Shown: in pieces, positions 27,095 through 34,584 of the stretch
How positions within the stretch are numbered: position 1 is the first letter of the stretch
Layout of the letters: each line of letters opens with the position of its first letter
NCBI GenBank assembly: GCA_040766885.1
Contig: JAXGPP010000002.1
Span: forward strand, 558,001-622,000
Origin: JAXGPP01 sp040766885
GTDB taxonomy: Bacteria; Planctomycetota; Planctomycetia; Pirellulales; Thermoguttaceae
Length of the DNA: 64,000 bases
Direction of reading: 5' to 3'
Notes under the pieces: generated by a model
The model's input: only the letters and a program-made list of their open reading frames with translations
The model's database searches: none
What the model was told of the DNA's origin: nothing
Position numbers and translations under genes: made by a program

Positions 27095-27613
27095 TTACGT
27101 ATCCAGAATCTGTTTCCGGTACTTGTCCCACTCGGAAAACACACTTTCGAGCAGGATTGCCAACTGTTGAGGAGAGTCGCATACGACGGCGTCGTCCCAA
27201 TCACTCGGTAGTAGGTCAAGGTGATTTCTGTCGGTGACGATGGGTCGTGAATCCTCCATCGCGGCCATCATGCTCATGCGTCCGAGATGGCACAGCCTCC
27301 AAATGGCGTCGAGCAATTCTGGGCTCAGCGAGCTGCGGACGGCGATCATGCAACCGGTAAACGGCTCGTTGCTCTGGAGTGTGCTGGCGAACACTTCCGC
27401 GCAACCGCCATCAGTGAACTCCATGACATAGCAGCCGAATTCATCCGCACCGTTCGGCGCAGCCGTGGCGAGCAATCCGGCAATTGCCCCGCGCTCGTCA
27501 TCGCTGACGCCAGCATCGACGGGACCGCGTGAACGGTCCCCGGTGAAGGGATTCATGAATTCGCGCATCTCGCCGGTGTAGTTGTGAGTCTGTAGATGAA
27601 TGTCAAAGCTCAT
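27095..27613 (-). CDS. Conserved-looking cytosolic hypothetical protein
   Basis: 172 residues starting MSFDIHLQTHNYTGEMREFM, a start style I associate with a family of small planctomycete/myxobacterial hypothetical proteins. It is mixed alpha/beta with SDDERGAIAGLLATAAPNGA, CYVMEFTDGGCAEVFASTL and LDAIWRLCHLGRMSMMAAM. No catalytic motif is seen. In this setting an immunity-type role is possible but unsupported. The gap to the next gene upstream is about 140 bases and contains an imperfect hairpin. Confidence 0.6.
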   Translation of the reverse strand: MSFDIHLQTHNYTGEMREFMNPFTGDRSRGPVDAGVSDDERGAIAGLLATAAPNGADEFGCYVMEFTDGGCAEVFASTLQSNEPFTGCMIAVRSSLSPELLDAIWRLCHLGRMSMMAAMEDSRPIVTDRNHLDLLPSDWDDAVVCDSPQQLAILLESVFSEWDKYRKQILDT

Positions 27614-27683
27614 CGGCACCTCGATTGGTTTAGCGGAACGACCAGGCCTTCACGCCCAGCGCGAGGATTTCTACTACCAGCTA

Positions 27684-27716
27684 TCCCGGCACCCGTGCAT
27701 GCCCTGCATGCCGGGA
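27684..27716. other. Imperfect hairpin between hypothetical genes
   Basis: TCCCGGCA at 27684 pairs with TGCCGGGA at 27709-27716 across a 17-base loop containing a GTGCAT/TGCATG repeat. There is no T-tract on either strand, so this is not a clear intrinsic terminator; it may still mark a transcript end. Confidence 0.4.
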
Positions 27717-27751
27717 CGGCGACCTGCGCTGCCGCCGCGCCGCGTTGACCG

Positions 27752-28186
27752 TCATATGGCGCCCCGGCACTTCCGTATTGCTTCCAGGATGAACTCGCAT
27801 GCGGTTCGGACATCCCGAGTGCGCAGCTCGTCGGGCATTGCGGCGGTCCGGTCGGTCCACGATTGGTCGGCCCGGAGACGGTAGTGCAGCAGCGGCAGAC
27901 CATTCACCAGCGGCGAACAGTCTTTGTAATCAACCATGACCGTTACAGTCATGGAATGGCCGTGGTTGTCATATATCAGCCGCAGTGCTCGCCGTTCGCT
28001 CCAGCCGATGCCGTGGGCCCCGGTCAGGCGGGGGCCGATGATCTCACGGCGGAGGGCATTCAACAGTTCCAGCATCATTCTGCCCAATGCCGCCTCAAAC
28101 GGTACTTCCGACGAGGCGAGATCTCGGTACCTGTCCTCGGGTGTCGGCTCGTCCGGCTCAAGGAAATCGCGGAACTCGATATCCAT
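27752..28186 (-). CDS. Hypothetical cytosolic protein
   Basis: 144 residues from MDIEFRDFLEPDEPTPEDRY. An acidic N-terminus is followed by a helix (FEAALGRMMLELLNALRREI) and a beta-rich part (RALRLIYDNHGHSMTVTVMV, LHYRLRADQSW), ending with a helix rich in charged residues (VRTACEFILEAIRKCRG). No family is recognised. It is the upstream-most gene of the minus-strand hypothetical series 22.9-28.2 kb. Confidence 0.55.
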   Translation of the reverse strand: MDIEFRDFLEPDEPTPEDRYRDLASSEVPFEAALGRMMLELLNALRREIIGPRLTGAHGIGWSERRALRLIYDNHGHSMTVTVMVDYKDCSPLVNGLPLLHYRLRADQSWTDRTAAMPDELRTRDVRTACEFILEAIRKCRGAI

Positions 28187-28891
28187 AGCTGCATTGCCCG
28201 GCCAACGATACGCTTGCCCGGCGCCGCCCCAAGCGGAGCACAAGTTTCTCTGACCCAATCTCTACCCGCAACTACCGCCCGCCGCCGACACTCCGTCCTC
28301 GTCGGTTGCGCGCAACCCCCTCCACCCCACCCTCATGCTATCCCGTGAGCGGGGTCTTTCCAAGAGGAGCAGTGTCGTCGGAAGACGGCGGTCGTCGAAT
28401 CCGCCGTTTCTGTCCCGCCGCGGCGCGCGCCGCGACCAGGCTTTCAGCTTTCGGCTACCAGCAATCAACTTGCTGACGGCTGACCGCTGACAGCTTCAGG
28501 GCCAGATAGCGCCGCGCGATTTCCCGCTCGAGGAGCTGGCAAAAATCCGCACTGGCGATCCGCTCCCGCTGCGGTGGCGTGAGCCAGGAAAGCGGCTTCT
28601 GCCATGTTTCCAGGGGCGGAATCCTCGGCGCTGCGTACGCGCACTGGTTTCAATGCTGATCGCAGAGAGCGCGCGTGAGGGCTCTCGCTGCGACCGCAAA
28701 GAGCCACCCAGTCCCGCCGCGGCTCACGCACTCTTGATGCGCTCCAGCGGAATGATCCGGTCGTCGTCTACGACGGTGAGAGCCCGACCGGCGACCAAGC
28801 GGCAGTGCCCGAGAGCGAGGATCCTGATCGACGGGATGTGTGGCATACCAAAGCCGCGTGGTGTACTATGGGCAGGGTGTGGAGGGACACC
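28187..28891. other. Intergenic region with heptamer repeats and a possible coding remnant
   Basis: About 700 bases between divergent genes. A heptad-periodic patch lies at 28438-28497 (minus-strand units GTCAGCG, GTCAGCC, GTCAGCA and AGCCGAA, AGCTGAA). A minus-strand open frame of 64 codons without a start (28455-28649; containing ETWQKPLSWLTPPQRERIAS) reads like the end of a real protein and may be a gene fragment. Another C-terminal-like minus-strand fragment ends at 28724. The last ~60 bases hold the leader of the HzsA-related gene. Confidence 0.4.
28438..28497. repeat. Heptad-periodic repeats (GTCAGCN and AGCYGAA types)
   Basis: On the minus strand three units GTCAGCG, GTCAGCC, GTCAGCA follow each other, and after a short spacer come AGCCGAA and AGCTGAA. 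The 7-base period is the same as in the array at 857-926 but the unit differs. It is non-coding. Confidence 0.55.
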
Positions 28892-31531
28892 ATGAAGAAC
28901 GACCTCGGGCGAAGCGGAGTATTGGCGGGCGTCGTGGCTCTCGCGGCGGCATGCATATTGGGCGCCGCGCCGCAAGTCGCGGCCGTCGAGAAGGGATCGA
29001 TGCTGGGCGAGTTTCTCGCGGCGGGCATGCCGGAGGAGATCCTCTTCGCCGTCCGCAAGCCGAGCACCGATCCCCATTGGTACGCCAACATCGCGTACTA
29101 CTCGACCGATCAGTGCCAGACGACCTTCCCGATGAATTCCGGCGGCAAGCTCTCGATCTATAACGTGCGGACGGGCGCGGTGCGGACGATCTTCGAAGAC
29201 CCGGAAGGGAACGTCCGCGACCCGCAGATCCACTACGACGCCCGGAAGCTGGTCTTCGCCTATCTTCCCAAGGGCAAGCGTCACTACAGCCTCTACGAGA
29301 TCAATCTCGACGGCAGCGGCCTGAAGCAACTGACCGGCCAAGGCGAGGACGTTTCGCCCGGAATGGAAGATTATGCGACCTATTCTCCGCCGGGTTGGGA
29401 CGATTTTGAGCCCACCTACCTGCCGGACGGCCGGATCATCTTCTGCTCGACGCGGGCGAATCGATACGTGCAGTGCTGGATGACGCAGGTCGCGACGCTG
29501 CACAAGTGCGAGGCCGACGGGAGCGACGTCCGCGCGCTGTCGGCCAATGTCGAACACGACAACACGCCCTGGGTGCTCGCCAACGGCCAGGTGGCGTACA
29601 TGCGCTGGGAATACGTCGACCGTTTCCACATGGGCTACCATCATCTCTGGTCGATGAACCCGGACGGCACGCGCCAGATGGTGCTCTACGGCAATCAGAT
29701 CAGCCACGGCACGATCCTGGCGCCGAAACCCGTGCCGCACAGCGCGAAGCTCATCGTCACCTGGTCGCCCGGCCACGGCATGCGAGAGCATTACGGCAAG
29801 ATCGCGATCATCGATCCACGTTTGGGCCCCGATGATCCCAAAGGCGTTCAATACATCAGCAAGGACAACATCCATTGCGACCCGTGGGCGTTCAGCGAAA
29901 GGCATTTCCTGGCCGCCAACAAGACGGCGATCGAGTTGGTCAACGGGCAGGGCGAGACGGAGATCCTGTACCGACTGCCGGAGGAATTGGCCAAGGCGGG
30001 ATACTGGATTGGCGAGCCGCGCCCCGTGATGACGCGCCCGCGGGAACCGGTGATCGCCGACCAGGTCGATCCGGCGGCCGATCACGGCACCCTGGCCCTG
30101 GCCAACATCTACAAGGGCCGCAAGATGGCCGGTGTCAGGCCAGGCACGATCAAGAGCCTGCTCATCTACGAGGTCCTGCCCAAGCCGATCAACTACTCGG
30201 GCGCGATGTCGGAGATGTCGGCCGGCGGCACGTTCTCCGTCGAACGTCTGATCGGTTCGGTGCCGGTTTCCGCGGAAGGGAGCGCCTATTTCAAACTGCC
30301 GCCGCTGCGGAGCTTCCTGTTTCTGGCCATGGACGAGAAGGGGCATTGCGTGAAGCGCATGCACTCGTTCACTTCGGTGATGCCGGGTGAGAAGACCACC
30401 TGTATCGGCTGCCACGAGAAGCGGACCGAAGCGCCCAGCGCCGACGACCGCGATAGCCTGGTCCGCCTGCTGCACACCCGTCCGGTCGATCCGGAACCGG
30501 TGGTGGGTGTGCCGGAGGTTTTCGATTTCTTGCGCGATATCCAGCCGATTCTCGACAAGCACTGCCTGGAGTGCCACAACCACGACCGGGAAGAGGGCGG
30601 GTTCAACATTTCCGGCCATTGGGGGCCGCTCTACCCGATCGGCTATATCCAGATGTCGTGGCGGCAGCTTTTCGGCGACAACCGGATCATCCTGCCCTAC
30701 TCGGAGCACAGCAAGAGCAACTTCGAGCCGTACGAGATCGGCACCGGTTCCAGCCGCCTGTTGAAGCTCATCGAGGAGGGGCACGAGGGCGTGAACATGC
30801 CCCAGAGCGATCAGAAGGTCATCCGCCACTGGCTCGACGCCGGCGCCAATCACGCGGGGACGTACGCCGTGAACAGCCATGGGACGATCGGCTACTACCT
30901 GCACAGCGTCAATGTGCGCAACGACAAGGACTGGCCCGAGACCCAGAAGCTGGTCGAGGTGATGAACCGCCGCTGCGACCGCTGCCATGCGCCGACCGAA
31001 GCGGAAAAACAGATCGGCACGTACAAGCTGCCGGCGCATTTCTATATCCGCTACTATCCGCCCGACGAATTCCAGAAGAACCGCTACGTCGCGCACACGA
31101 TGTCGGAGGACGGCGGCCGGTTCAACCGGCACTTGATCTACAATCTGTCGTACCCGGAACTGTCGAAGGCGGCCCGAGCGCCCCTGGCGAAAGAAGCGGG
31201 CGGACTGGGCGTGTGCGAGGCGCGGTCGGGCGAGCCGGTTTTCAAGGACAAGGCCGACGCGGATTATGAGGCGATCGTCGCGGCGATCGCCCGCGGAAGG
31301 CGGCACATCCTGGAGGAGAACAATCGGTTCTCGATGATCAATCCGAGTCCGAACAACGGCGCGGACTGCCCGGTGAGGTACGTTCCGCGGCGCGACTATG
31401 TCCGCGAGATGATTCGCTACGGCGTGCTGCCGGCCGACCACGATTTCGCCGCGTCGGTCGATCCGTTTGAAATGGACAAGGCCTACTGGAAGACGTTCTG
31501 GTACGTGCCGAAGCCTCAGTCGGGGCATTAG
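28892..31531 (+). CDS. HzsA-related secreted multihaem protein
   Basis: 879 residues. The start is supported by GGAGGGA seven to eight bases upstream. The signal peptide ends around ILGAAPQVAA. The first ~450 residues are a propeller-like region with Tol/WD-type turns: YDARKLVFAYLPKGKRHYSL, YLPDGRIIFCSTRANRYVQC, VLANGQVAYMRWEYVDRFHM and MNPDGTRQMVLYGNQISHG. Haem sites are CIGCH (Cys504), CLECH (Cys558) and CDRCH (Cys695), one more than in the paralogue at 13-16 kb. The C-terminal ~180 residues have no counterpart in that paralogue. The name reflects similarity to the hydrazine synthase alpha subunit architecture; members are common in non-anammox planctomycetes. It stands alone between minus-strand genes. 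A very long antisense open frame covers it but is a shadow. Confidence 0.8.
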   Translation: MKNDLGRSGVLAGVVALAAACILGAAPQVAAVEKGSMLGEFLAAGMPEEILFAVRKPSTDPHWYANIAYYSTDQCQTTFPMNSGGKLSIYNVRTGAVRTIFEDPEGNVRDPQIHYDARKLVFAYLPKGKRHYSLYEINLDGSGLKQLTGQGEDVSPGMEDYATYSPPGWDDFEPTYLPDGRIIFCSTRANRYVQCWMTQVATLHKCEADGSDVRALSANVEHDNTPWVLANGQVAYMRWEYVDRFHMGYHHLWSMNPDGTRQMVLYGNQISHGTILAPKPVPHSAKLIVTWSPGHGMREHYGKIAIIDPRLGPDDPKGVQYISKDNIHCDPWAFSERHFLAANKTAIELVNGQGETEILYRLPEELAKAGYWIGEPRPVMTRPREPVIADQVDPAADHGTLALANIYKGRKMAGVRPGTIKSLLIYEVLPKPINYSGAMSEMSAGGTFSVERLIGSVPVSAEGSAYFKLPPLRSFLFLAMDEKGHCVKRMHSFTSVMPGEKTTCIGCHEKRTEAPSADDRDSLVRLLHTRPVDPEPVVGVPEVFDFLRDIQPILDKHCLECHNHDREEGGFNISGHWGPLYPIGYIQMSWRQLFGDNRIILPYSEHSKSNFEPYEIGTGSSRLLKLIEEGHEGVNMPQSDQKVIRHWLDAGANHAGTYAVNSHGTIGYYLHSVNVRNDKDWPETQKLVEVMNRRCDRCHAPTEAEKQIGTYKLPAHFYIRYYPPDEFQKNRYVAHTMSEDGGRFNRHLIYNLSYPELSKAARAPLAKEAGGLGVCEARSGEPVFKDKADADYEAIVAAIARGRRHILEENNRFSMINPSPNNGADCPVRYVPRRDYVREMIRYGVLPADHDFAASVDPFEMDKAYWKTFWYVPKPQSGH

Positions 31532-31730
31532 CCGAGAAGGGGCCGGCCGGCTATCCGGTCCGACAACGAGCGTCGCGGAGCGGTCACGGACCGGCGGCGA
31601 CGTTCGTGCGTTCGGCGGCGACGACGGGGCTGATCTGCTGCTCCTCGAAACGATTTAGCAGATCGGCGATCCCCGCCGCCGTTCGAGGTTGTGTTCCCAC
31701 TCCGGTACCGGTGGTTATGTGAGACAGCCG

Positions 31731-32366
31731 CTACAATGGCACGCCGTTGATTGTCGTCCCGATTATCTCGCACGCACCAAAGTCTTCCTTCGTCAGTCCG
31801 CTGCCAGAAATCGCCGTCCCTGCCAGCAGGCACTTCACGAGCTTCACCTTCTCGAACTGGCAGTCGACAAACCGTGCGGCTCGAAACTGCACATTCTTGA
31901 ACCGCGACCCCTGAAACTGGCAACGTTCAAAACGCACGCGGCGTCCTCCGTACTCTCTGTAATTGCGACCTCGCAGCAGCGTGCCTGGAAACCGGCATTC
32001 AACGAACTCAGCGTCATCAAGAAAGGGGCTGTCAAGGTCCGCCTTCTCGAACGAGCAGCCGAAGAACCTGGCGTGCTTGAAACGGCAAGTATCGAATGCC
32101 GCTCGATCAAAGCGGCACTCGGTGAACACGCTGTCGTTGAAGGAGCATGAGAATCGGGCATCCGATGCGTCGGCCCGACGAAGATTCACCTGATAAAGAT
32201 TTCCGTACACGAGTGCAGGCATTGCCCCGTCGAGGCCGACAATAATACCTCGCAGGTCGGCGTCCACCACCTCCGCCTTCTCGGAAAAAACCTGGTTCAG
32301 CAACTCGGCCGAAGCTTTCACGAAGGAAGCATCGGACCAACGCGCGACATATTCGCTTCGACTCAT
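31731..32366 (-). CDS. Pentapeptide-repeat protein
   Basis: 211 residues from MSRSEYVARW. After a short helical N-terminus, residues ~45-205 follow the A(D/N)LXX-type five-residue periodicity: VDADLRGIIV, LYQVNLRRADASDARFSCSF, FTECRFDRAAFDTCRFKHAR, FFGCSFEKADL, VRFERCQFQGSRFKNVQFRA and CQFEKVKLVKCLLAG. This forms a right-handed quadrilateral beta helix. Such proteins act as protein-binding or DNA-mimic scaffolds; the specific role is unknown. It starts 14 bases after the end of the gene upstream (32381-32860), so the two are probably one operon within the toxin-immunity-like cluster. Confidence 0.8.
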   Translation of the reverse strand: MSRSEYVARWSDASFVKASAELLNQVFSEKAEVVDADLRGIIVGLDGAMPALVYGNLYQVNLRRADASDARFSCSFNDSVFTECRFDRAAFDTCRFKHARFFGCSFEKADLDSPFLDDAEFVECRFPGTLLRGRNYREYGGRRVRFERCQFQGSRFKNVQFRAARFVDCQFEKVKLVKCLLAGTAISGSGLTKEDFGACEIIGTTINGVPL

Positions 32367-32380
32367 GGAAGGAACCATTG

Positions 32381-32860
32381 CTATGGCGGCCAGCAGCGGT
32401 CAAATGCGTGTTGCAGCCGCTCATCGCTGACGCTGGTTGGCTTCCAGCCCTCAGGCGGCGGGTTTTCCATCGTCAAATCCCGCAAGACGGCCAGTGAATA
32501 AGGAGCCGACGTCGCCGTGTAGTCGGCGGCCGCAGAATGCCACATGAGCAGTTTTGCCCCCGCATGCACTCGAGGATCGGTGTACCAGCCGTCGGGAAAC
32601 TTCGCGAGGATCTGGCGATACAGCAGCTCAACGGCAATTTCTCTCGTTCTTCCCGCGCGTTCGGCTTCCTGGTAGATCACCATGCTGAGACCGATTGCCG
32701 ATGCCCCGCGATTGAGGCGCTTTGCCAGTTCCAGGAGCGAAATGGCCGGATGCCTAAACAAGAACTCCAGCGCGCTGAGCCCCAGGTGGTCTAACGCGTT
32801 CTGCGCGACCTCACGAAAGTGCCTGTCGACGTCCGCTATTGAAGGCTTCGTGTTCCCCAT
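32381..32860 (-). CDS. Alpha-helical hypothetical protein, candidate immunity-type
   Basis: 159 residues from the ATG at 32860. It is mostly helical: VDRHFREVAQNALDHLGLSA, LEFLFRHPAISLLELAKRL, AIGLSMVIYQEAERAGRTRE and IAVELLYRQILAKFPDGW. The C-terminal part contains ENPPPEGWKPTSVSDE and ends DRCWPP. I do not recognise a named family. Its 5' end overlaps by 25 bases the 3' end of the frameshifted SUFU-like pseudogene, and the pentapeptide-repeat gene follows after 14 bases. Placement next to an immunity-family remnant suggests an immunity role, but this is inference from position only. Confidence 0.6.
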   Translation of the reverse strand: MGNTKPSIADVDRHFREVAQNALDHLGLSALEFLFRHPAISLLELAKRLNRGASAIGLSMVIYQEAERAGRTREIAVELLYRQILAKFPDGWYTDPRVHAGAKLLMWHSAAADYTATSAPYSLAVLRDLTMENPPPEGWKPTSVSDERLQHAFDRCWPP

Positions 32861-33167
32861 CCTGCGACTCGAGCGAATCCTCGGAGGATCGCCTCTTCGC
32901 CAAGTTGCTGCAGCACTCCCGGTATGCTCCTCGGCCGGAAGCCAGCAGAGGCCGCCACGATAAACTCCTGGCGGATCATCTTTTGTGAGACGGCCGAACG
33001 CAACGGGTGAGTGCTTAACCCTGCCGTGACAAACGTGGCCCCGCCCCGCAGGGGCCGTCGCGGCATTCATGGACCTGGAACGGCATCTCCCCACCATCGG
33101 CAGACTTGCTCCAACCGTGTTGGATCGTACCAAGATACTTCTCGTAATGCTCAATCAGTGACTTCAT
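32836..33167 (-). pseudogene. SUFU-family (suppressor of fused) protein remnant, frameshifted and truncated
   Basis: The ATG at 33167 opens MKSLIEHYEKYLGTIQHGWS then a stretch ending ECRDGPCG, matching the start of bacterial SUFU-domain proteins (helix, 'YLG-I-GW', 'PFQV'). After a GC-rich GGGGCGGGGCC tract near 33045-33060 the match continues in another frame: GATFVTAGLSTHPLR, KMIRQEFIVAASAGF and SIPGVLQQLGEEAILR, corresponding to the family's 'TLGLS-HPL', 'RQELL-AA--GF' and 'LPALLQQVG' blocks. It then stops at 32836, leaving about 110 of the usual ~180 residues, with the C-terminus missing. SUFU-domain proteins are a known immunity superfamily in polymorphic toxin systems. A one-base sequencing error could explain the frameshift but not the truncation. 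Confidence 0.6.
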
Positions 33168-33282
33168 CGGACGTCTGACTGCTAGTCATGTATTCGCATC
33201 AATGTCGCTGAAATGTGAGCACCGATCAAGAACCATCGCTGACCGCAGTGCGGAGTCGCGGATAAAGAGGCTCCAGTACCAT

Positions 33283-33412
33283 TCACGCCTGCCCCCCCCA
33301 CTTCGGCGTCACAGCCTCAAGCCTCTGATCGTCTGCGGGGAAGCTGGCCAGCCGCCCAGAGGACATAACACTCAAGCAGTCGAAGAGAAGGACTTCCCTG
33401 CTTAGCGATGCT
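33283..33412 (-). pseudogene. Possible remnant of a small protein's C-terminus
   Basis: On the minus strand LLECYVLWAAGQLP (33338-33380) reads like a helical C-terminal segment, and the plausible continuation ADDQRLEAVTPKWGGQA lies in a different frame before a stop at 33283. This would need one frameshift near a CCCC tract. No start codon or N-terminal part is present. The evidence is thin. Confidence 0.2.
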
Positions 33413-33428
33413 GCATGTTGGAAGACGC

Positions 33429-34025
33429 TTAGAAAGAGAGCGGCGGCAAACCATCATGAGGTTGGCACAACACCTTCAGTCGTTCACGAGTGACCTTTGC
33501 CAGTTGGGCCATGCCCGTTGTGGCGGCAACGCTCGCGGATAAGACCAAGCCACACAAGTCACTTTCGAAGATCTCAACATCTTTCGGCGGCAGCGGGTAT
33601 AGATAACGGGTGCCCATAGCAAAGTAGACGTCTCTTCCACAGTCGGAACACACTCGGTGTGATACATGCTTACTGCCGCGAATGATGACCCGCCGCTTGC
33701 CTCGGAAAGTCGCCCAATCGTCCAAGCGAGACCCATCGGGTCCGAAGACGCGTCCCAAATGCAAGTCTCGCTTTATCCTCTCCTCCCCAAGAGCAGAGAG
33801 GACGGACATGCGCACCAACGGAAGCCCGCAATCGCCAACGAAGTTCAGCGGTCCTTCGGGCGCACTTTCCTGGATACGGACGTCGACACTCGTCAGTTCT
33901 GGATTGGGACGGACGCATCCTGTACATAGCCACGTGTTCGTTGCCTCAATGTAAGCCTCCTTTATCAAAGAGCAAGGACTCATCGTCTTCGACTGCAAGT
34001 GAATGTAGTAGTCTGAATTGCTCAT
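33429..34025 (-). CDS. Double-CxxC protein, candidate immunity protein
   Basis: 198 residues, cytosolic. Two cysteine pairs, WLCTGCVRP (Cys34, Cys37) and HRVCSDCGRD (Cys126, Cys129), flank a beta-rich region with VDVRIQESAPEGPLNFVGDC and VFGPDGSRLDDWATFRGKRR. The pattern recalls the 'double-CXXCG motif' immunity-type proteins described from myxobacteria, in which two distant Cys pairs bind one zinc. It lies about 200 bases downstream of the small gene 34224-34553 and in the same direction as the Hint toxin module, so an immunity role is plausible. I could not confirm the family without a profile search. Confidence 0.6.
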   Translation of the reverse strand: MSNSDYYIHLQSKTMSPCSLIKEAYIEATNTWLCTGCVRPNPELTSVDVRIQESAPEGPLNFVGDCGLPLVRMSVLSALGEERIKRDLHLGRVFGPDGSRLDDWATFRGKRRVIIRGSKHVSHRVCSDCGRDVYFAMGTRYLYPLPPKDVEIFESDLCGLVLSASVAATTGMAQLAKVTRERLKVLCQPHDGLPPLSF

Positions 34026-34223
34026 GGGTGCGGCCTGAAGCTCTCTTTAATAATGCTGTGCCAGACGCCTTGGGTGATTGACGTGCGATACTTCGCGTCA
34101 ATAGCCCGTGAGTCTTTCTGTGATGGCGCAACTCTGCAAAGACACCGACGCGGCCACCCACAAGCCGCTGTGGTGGACGCACAGCACAGTCGATGTCCAG
34201 ACTTGGCGCGCGGATCGCCGCAC

Positions 34224-34553
34224 TTATGCGAAGTCAGCAGCCATTCTCATGGCAGAGAACGCGACATACTCGCTCGATGGAACAGCGTTCGCTTCCGGAC
34301 CTGCCAGCCATTGATCCAACGCGTCATCAAACGCCGCAATTGCTGCTTTTAGGTTCTCAAGTACGTCGGCTGACGCATCGCGTACCAAAGCTTCCCTCGT
34401 CCAGTCGTCCGCTACTCCCCAAAACTCTGCATAGGGCAGCAATGGCCAAAGGTCCGCCGGCACTTTCTTCTCGTCCAAGGGAATTTTCGCGCTCCTTTCA
34501 AAAAAGGGGCCATAGGCACGTCGCATTTCGTGTATTGTGAGTATCGTTGCCAT
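34224..34553 (-). CDS. Small protein downstream of Hint toxin: candidate cognate immunity protein
   Basis: 109 residues, acidic and mostly helical: ILTIHEMRRAYGPFFERSAK, VPADLWPLLPYAEFWGVADD, LENLKAAIAAFDDALDQWL and a conserved-looking end AGPEANAVPSSEYVAFSAM. No signal peptide. It starts 31 bases after the toxin stop codon on the same strand, which is the standard position of the cognate immunity gene in polymorphic toxin loci. The sequence itself gives no function, so the call rests on position, size and charge. It would act in the cytosol by binding the nuclease domain. Confidence 0.6.
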   Translation of the reverse strand: MATILTIHEMRRAYGPFFERSAKIPLDEKKVPADLWPLLPYAEFWGVADDWTREALVRDASADVLENLKAAIAAFDDALDQWLAGPEANAVPSSEYVAFSAMRMAADFA

Positions 34554-34584
34554 GTTGCTCTAGCCCTGATACTTGGTTGCACTA

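Noticed and set aside
28455..28649. Real gene on the minus strand
   Set aside because: The 64-codon frame has plausible protein-like sequence but no start codon; it is kept as a possible fragment inside the gap entry.
28724..31528. 934-codon antisense open frame opposite the HzsA-related gene
   Set aside because: Composition is His/Arg/Val/Gly-rich without domains, and the plus strand encodes clear haem motifs and a signal peptide. It is a mirror frame caused by GC-rich third positions. Only its last ~40 codons, beyond the gene, could be an independent fragment.
13255..31531. Anammox hydrazine synthase
   Set aside because: Only alpha-subunit-like architecture is present. No beta/gamma subunits or hydrazine dehydrogenase are seen, and HzsA-related proteins are common in non-anammox planctomycetes.
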